This document shows, one piece after another, positions 63,259 to 64,000 of a DNA stretch of 64,000 nt. The DNA comes from Isoetes taiwanensis. Its lineage: Eukaryota > Streptophyta > Lycopodiopsida > Isoetales > Isoetaceae. A program made the position numbers and the translations under genes. How positions within the stretch are numbered: the stretch's first letter is position 1; every line of letters starts with the position of its first letter. The notes under the pieces are model-generated. The model saw only the letters and a list, made by a program, of their open reading frames with translations, was not told the origin of the DNA and did not search any database. The stretch covers positions 3,465,242 to 3,529,241 of the forward strand of contig JAJEKV010000087.1 in assembly GCA_021234155.1 (NCBI GenBank), in the 5' to 3' direction.

Positions 63259-63262
<4 letters not shown>
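60888..63262 (+). mobile_element. LINE-T, 5'-truncated, copy B
   Basis: Same 5' truncation point and left junction (CCCACTGC at 60,880-60,887) as copy A. It ends in an (ATTTC)n tail with two more units than copy A. No separate target duplication is visible, and the tail runs straight into (CT)n. Confidence 0.85.
60895..63175 (+). pseudogene. LINE-T ORF2 reverse transcriptase, copy B
   Basis: Same domain order as copy A: linker, RT-1, frameshift near 61,514, FVDFSKAFDLVP (61,643-61,675), VKQGCPLSPTLFGLF, HADD box (about 61,952-61,963), YKYLG thumb and CCHC end (about 62,876-62,932). It keeps the shared TAG after GKVFV (62,264-62,266) and has a private TAG after DKAGL (61,997-61,999). The segment 62,270-63,175 is open for 301 residues, because the second stop and deletion of copy A are absent here. 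It shows the ancestral reading of the region that copy A lost. Confidence 0.9.

Positions 63263-63298
<36 letters not shown>
63263..63298. repeat. (CT)n left of SINE
   Basis: Left part of the microsatellite that is unbroken in copy A. Confidence 0.95.
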
Positions 63299-63302
<4 letters not shown>

Positions 63303-63473
63303 GTGTGGTTAGTCCACTCGTCTAGCACATTGAGGTCTCGTGTTCGAACCTCACTAGGATCTTGGCATCCTAGGACCTTTGGCCCCTGGTATCCTTGTAG
63401 GGGGTGGTGCTCCTTGAAGAGGGAGCGTCGTATGTCCTAAAGGATGCTGGTTTGTGCTACGACATAAAAAATA

Positions 63474-63474
<1 letters not shown>
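63299..63474 (+). mobile_element. tRNA-derived SINE, ~176 bp
   Basis: Begins GGTCGTGTGGTTAGTCCACT (A-box-like) and has GTTCGAACCTC (B-box core GTTCGAACC) about 30 bases later, the spacing of an internal pol III promoter. A non-tRNA body follows and it ends ACATAAAAAATAC. It is absent from the matching (CT)n tract in copy A. Because it sits inside (CT)n, the target duplication is masked. Orientation is plus by the promoter boxes. Confidence 0.75.

Positions 63475-63517
<43 letters not shown>
63475..63517. repeat. (CT)n right of SINE
   Basis: Right part of the split microsatellite, ending six bases before the LINE-X ORF1 start codon. Confidence 0.95.
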
Positions 63518-63518
<1 letters not shown>

Positions 63519-63522
63519 TGTG

Positions 63523-64000
63523 ATGGCGCAGGCGCAGGTGCAAAAGAGAACTAGGGCTAAGAAGGGCAGCATCTCTGGCATCTCTGGAGATGTTGGGTCC
63601 ATAGATTCGGCAATAGTAACTGATGCAGCTATGGTAAATGGGAAAAGCAGTGCAACATCGATTGGTAATATTATTTTTTCTGAGACAAACAAGGATGGCA
63701 CCAGCGGGGCAAGCAAAGAGGCCGCTTTTGCGGCCCCACTTGTCTCTGTGGCTGAGGCAAACAGGAAGGTCGCTTCTGTAACCTCCATCGAAAGCAAAAA
63801 CAAAAATAGAAAAGGGCATGCGGCCTTACTTGGCTGCAGCCCATGTAACTCAGATGAGATTCGAAACAAAAAGTACCCTGATGTTGTGTTTCAGAAACAG
63901 GAAGAGGACTCAGAATCAGAGTATGAGACTGAGACTGAGACGCCGGGTACAGGGGATGCTGATATGAATTCGGATGCAAGGGATGCTGGCACAGGGGTTT
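63523..64000 (+). CDS. LINE-X ORF1, copy B, partial (runs off window)
   Basis: ATG at 63,523, homologous to the copy A start. The frame is open to the window end (about 159 codons), through GSISGISGDVGSIDSAIV, NKNRKGHAALLGCSPCNSDE and the acidic run SESEYETETETPG. The part that carries stops in copy A lies beyond the window, so intactness is unknown. Expected product: LINE RNA-binding ORF1 protein with coiled coil and RRM-like core. Confidence 0.7.
   Translation, partial: MAQAQVQKRTRAKKGSISGISGDVGSIDSAIVTDAAMVNGKSSATSIGNIIFSETNKDGTSGASKEAAFAAPLVSVAEANRKVASVTSIESKNKNRKGHAALLGCSPCNSDEIRNKKYPDVVFQKQEEDSESEYETETETPGTGDADMNSDARDAGTGV

Larger units (their letters stand above)
58421..64000. repeat. 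segmental duplication, copy B
   Basis: Same content and order as copy A (31,876-42,996), without the two LINE insertions and with only one tRNA-Leu unit, but with a SINE in the (CT)n tract. It runs off the window end. Confidence 0.9.

Noticed and set aside
63299-63370. A tRNA gene at the start of the SINE
   Set aside because: A/B boxes are present, but no complete cloverleaf or acceptor stem could be drawn, and the sequence continues as a 176-bp unit inserted in (CT)n.

Overview
The window looks like nuclear DNA of a land plant with a large, repeat-rich genome. It contains a plant-type polygalacturonase gene copy, Ty1/copia remnants, plant L1-type LINEs with poly(A) tails, a U2 snRNA-like copy, nuclear tRNA-Leu genes, a Myb/SANT-like ORF, a tRNA-derived SINE and very long (AG)n/(CT)n tracts. 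No operons or bacterial gene spacing are present. I cannot name the species. Almost every long reading frame belongs to a transposable element, and nearly all are broken. Family names LINE-T (reverse transcriptase with HADD box and CCHC end) and LINE-X (ORF1 plus endonuclease) are local labels used only here.

Layout. 1-3.5 kb: two direct copies of a Ty1/copia internal region, the first hit by a minus-strand LINE piece. 3.5-13.2 kb: a U2 snRNA-like sequence, two 1.2-1.3 kb direct repeats with (AG)n tracts that flank a broken Myb/SANT-like gene, a 557-bp direct duplication, and an 821-bp element with GGG-type inverted ends and TAA target duplications (PIF/Harbinger-like, non-autonomous). 13.3-21.1 kb: three tandem units of about 2.4 kb. 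21-26 kb: non-coding, with smaller tandem repeats. 26-31.5 kb: a chimeric LINE segment (also present at 44.6-46.9 kb) and a polygalacturonase pseudogene split by a 2-kb retroelement. 31.9-43 kb (copy A) and 58.4 kb to the window end (copy B): a segmental duplication carrying a transposase-like pseudogene, tRNA-Leu, LINE-T and the start of LINE-X. Copy A gained a 690-bp LINE and a 4.3-kb L1; copy B gained a SINE. Comparing the copies gives exact empty sites. 43-49.6 kb: the rest of LINE-X, an inverted L1-like element and a copia RNase H end with LTR.

The most unusual part is 50.2-59.3 kb. On the minus strand is a five-exon (or longer) gene joining a lysine-rich region with a nuclear-localisation-like motif, a ParB-like domain and a beta-class DNA N6-adenine/N4-cytosine methyltransferase (DIPY motif, then DAFSGSGTT). 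Divergently, on the plus strand, is a DDE/RNase H-like putative transposase with an N-terminal LPPPF-repeat region. The palindrome TATTCCGGAATA and close variants recur ten times in the introns and the intergenic gap of this pair, and I saw none in the coding exons. A second, diverged and more decayed copy of the same divergent pair lies next to it (57.5-59.3 kb) and carries a different palindrome-like motif (CTATACG-GCATAG type). I infer a methyltransferase-carrying DNA transposon family in which each lineage has its own palindromic site. Both gene pairs are disabled here by stops and frameshifts, so activity would have to be sought in other copies.
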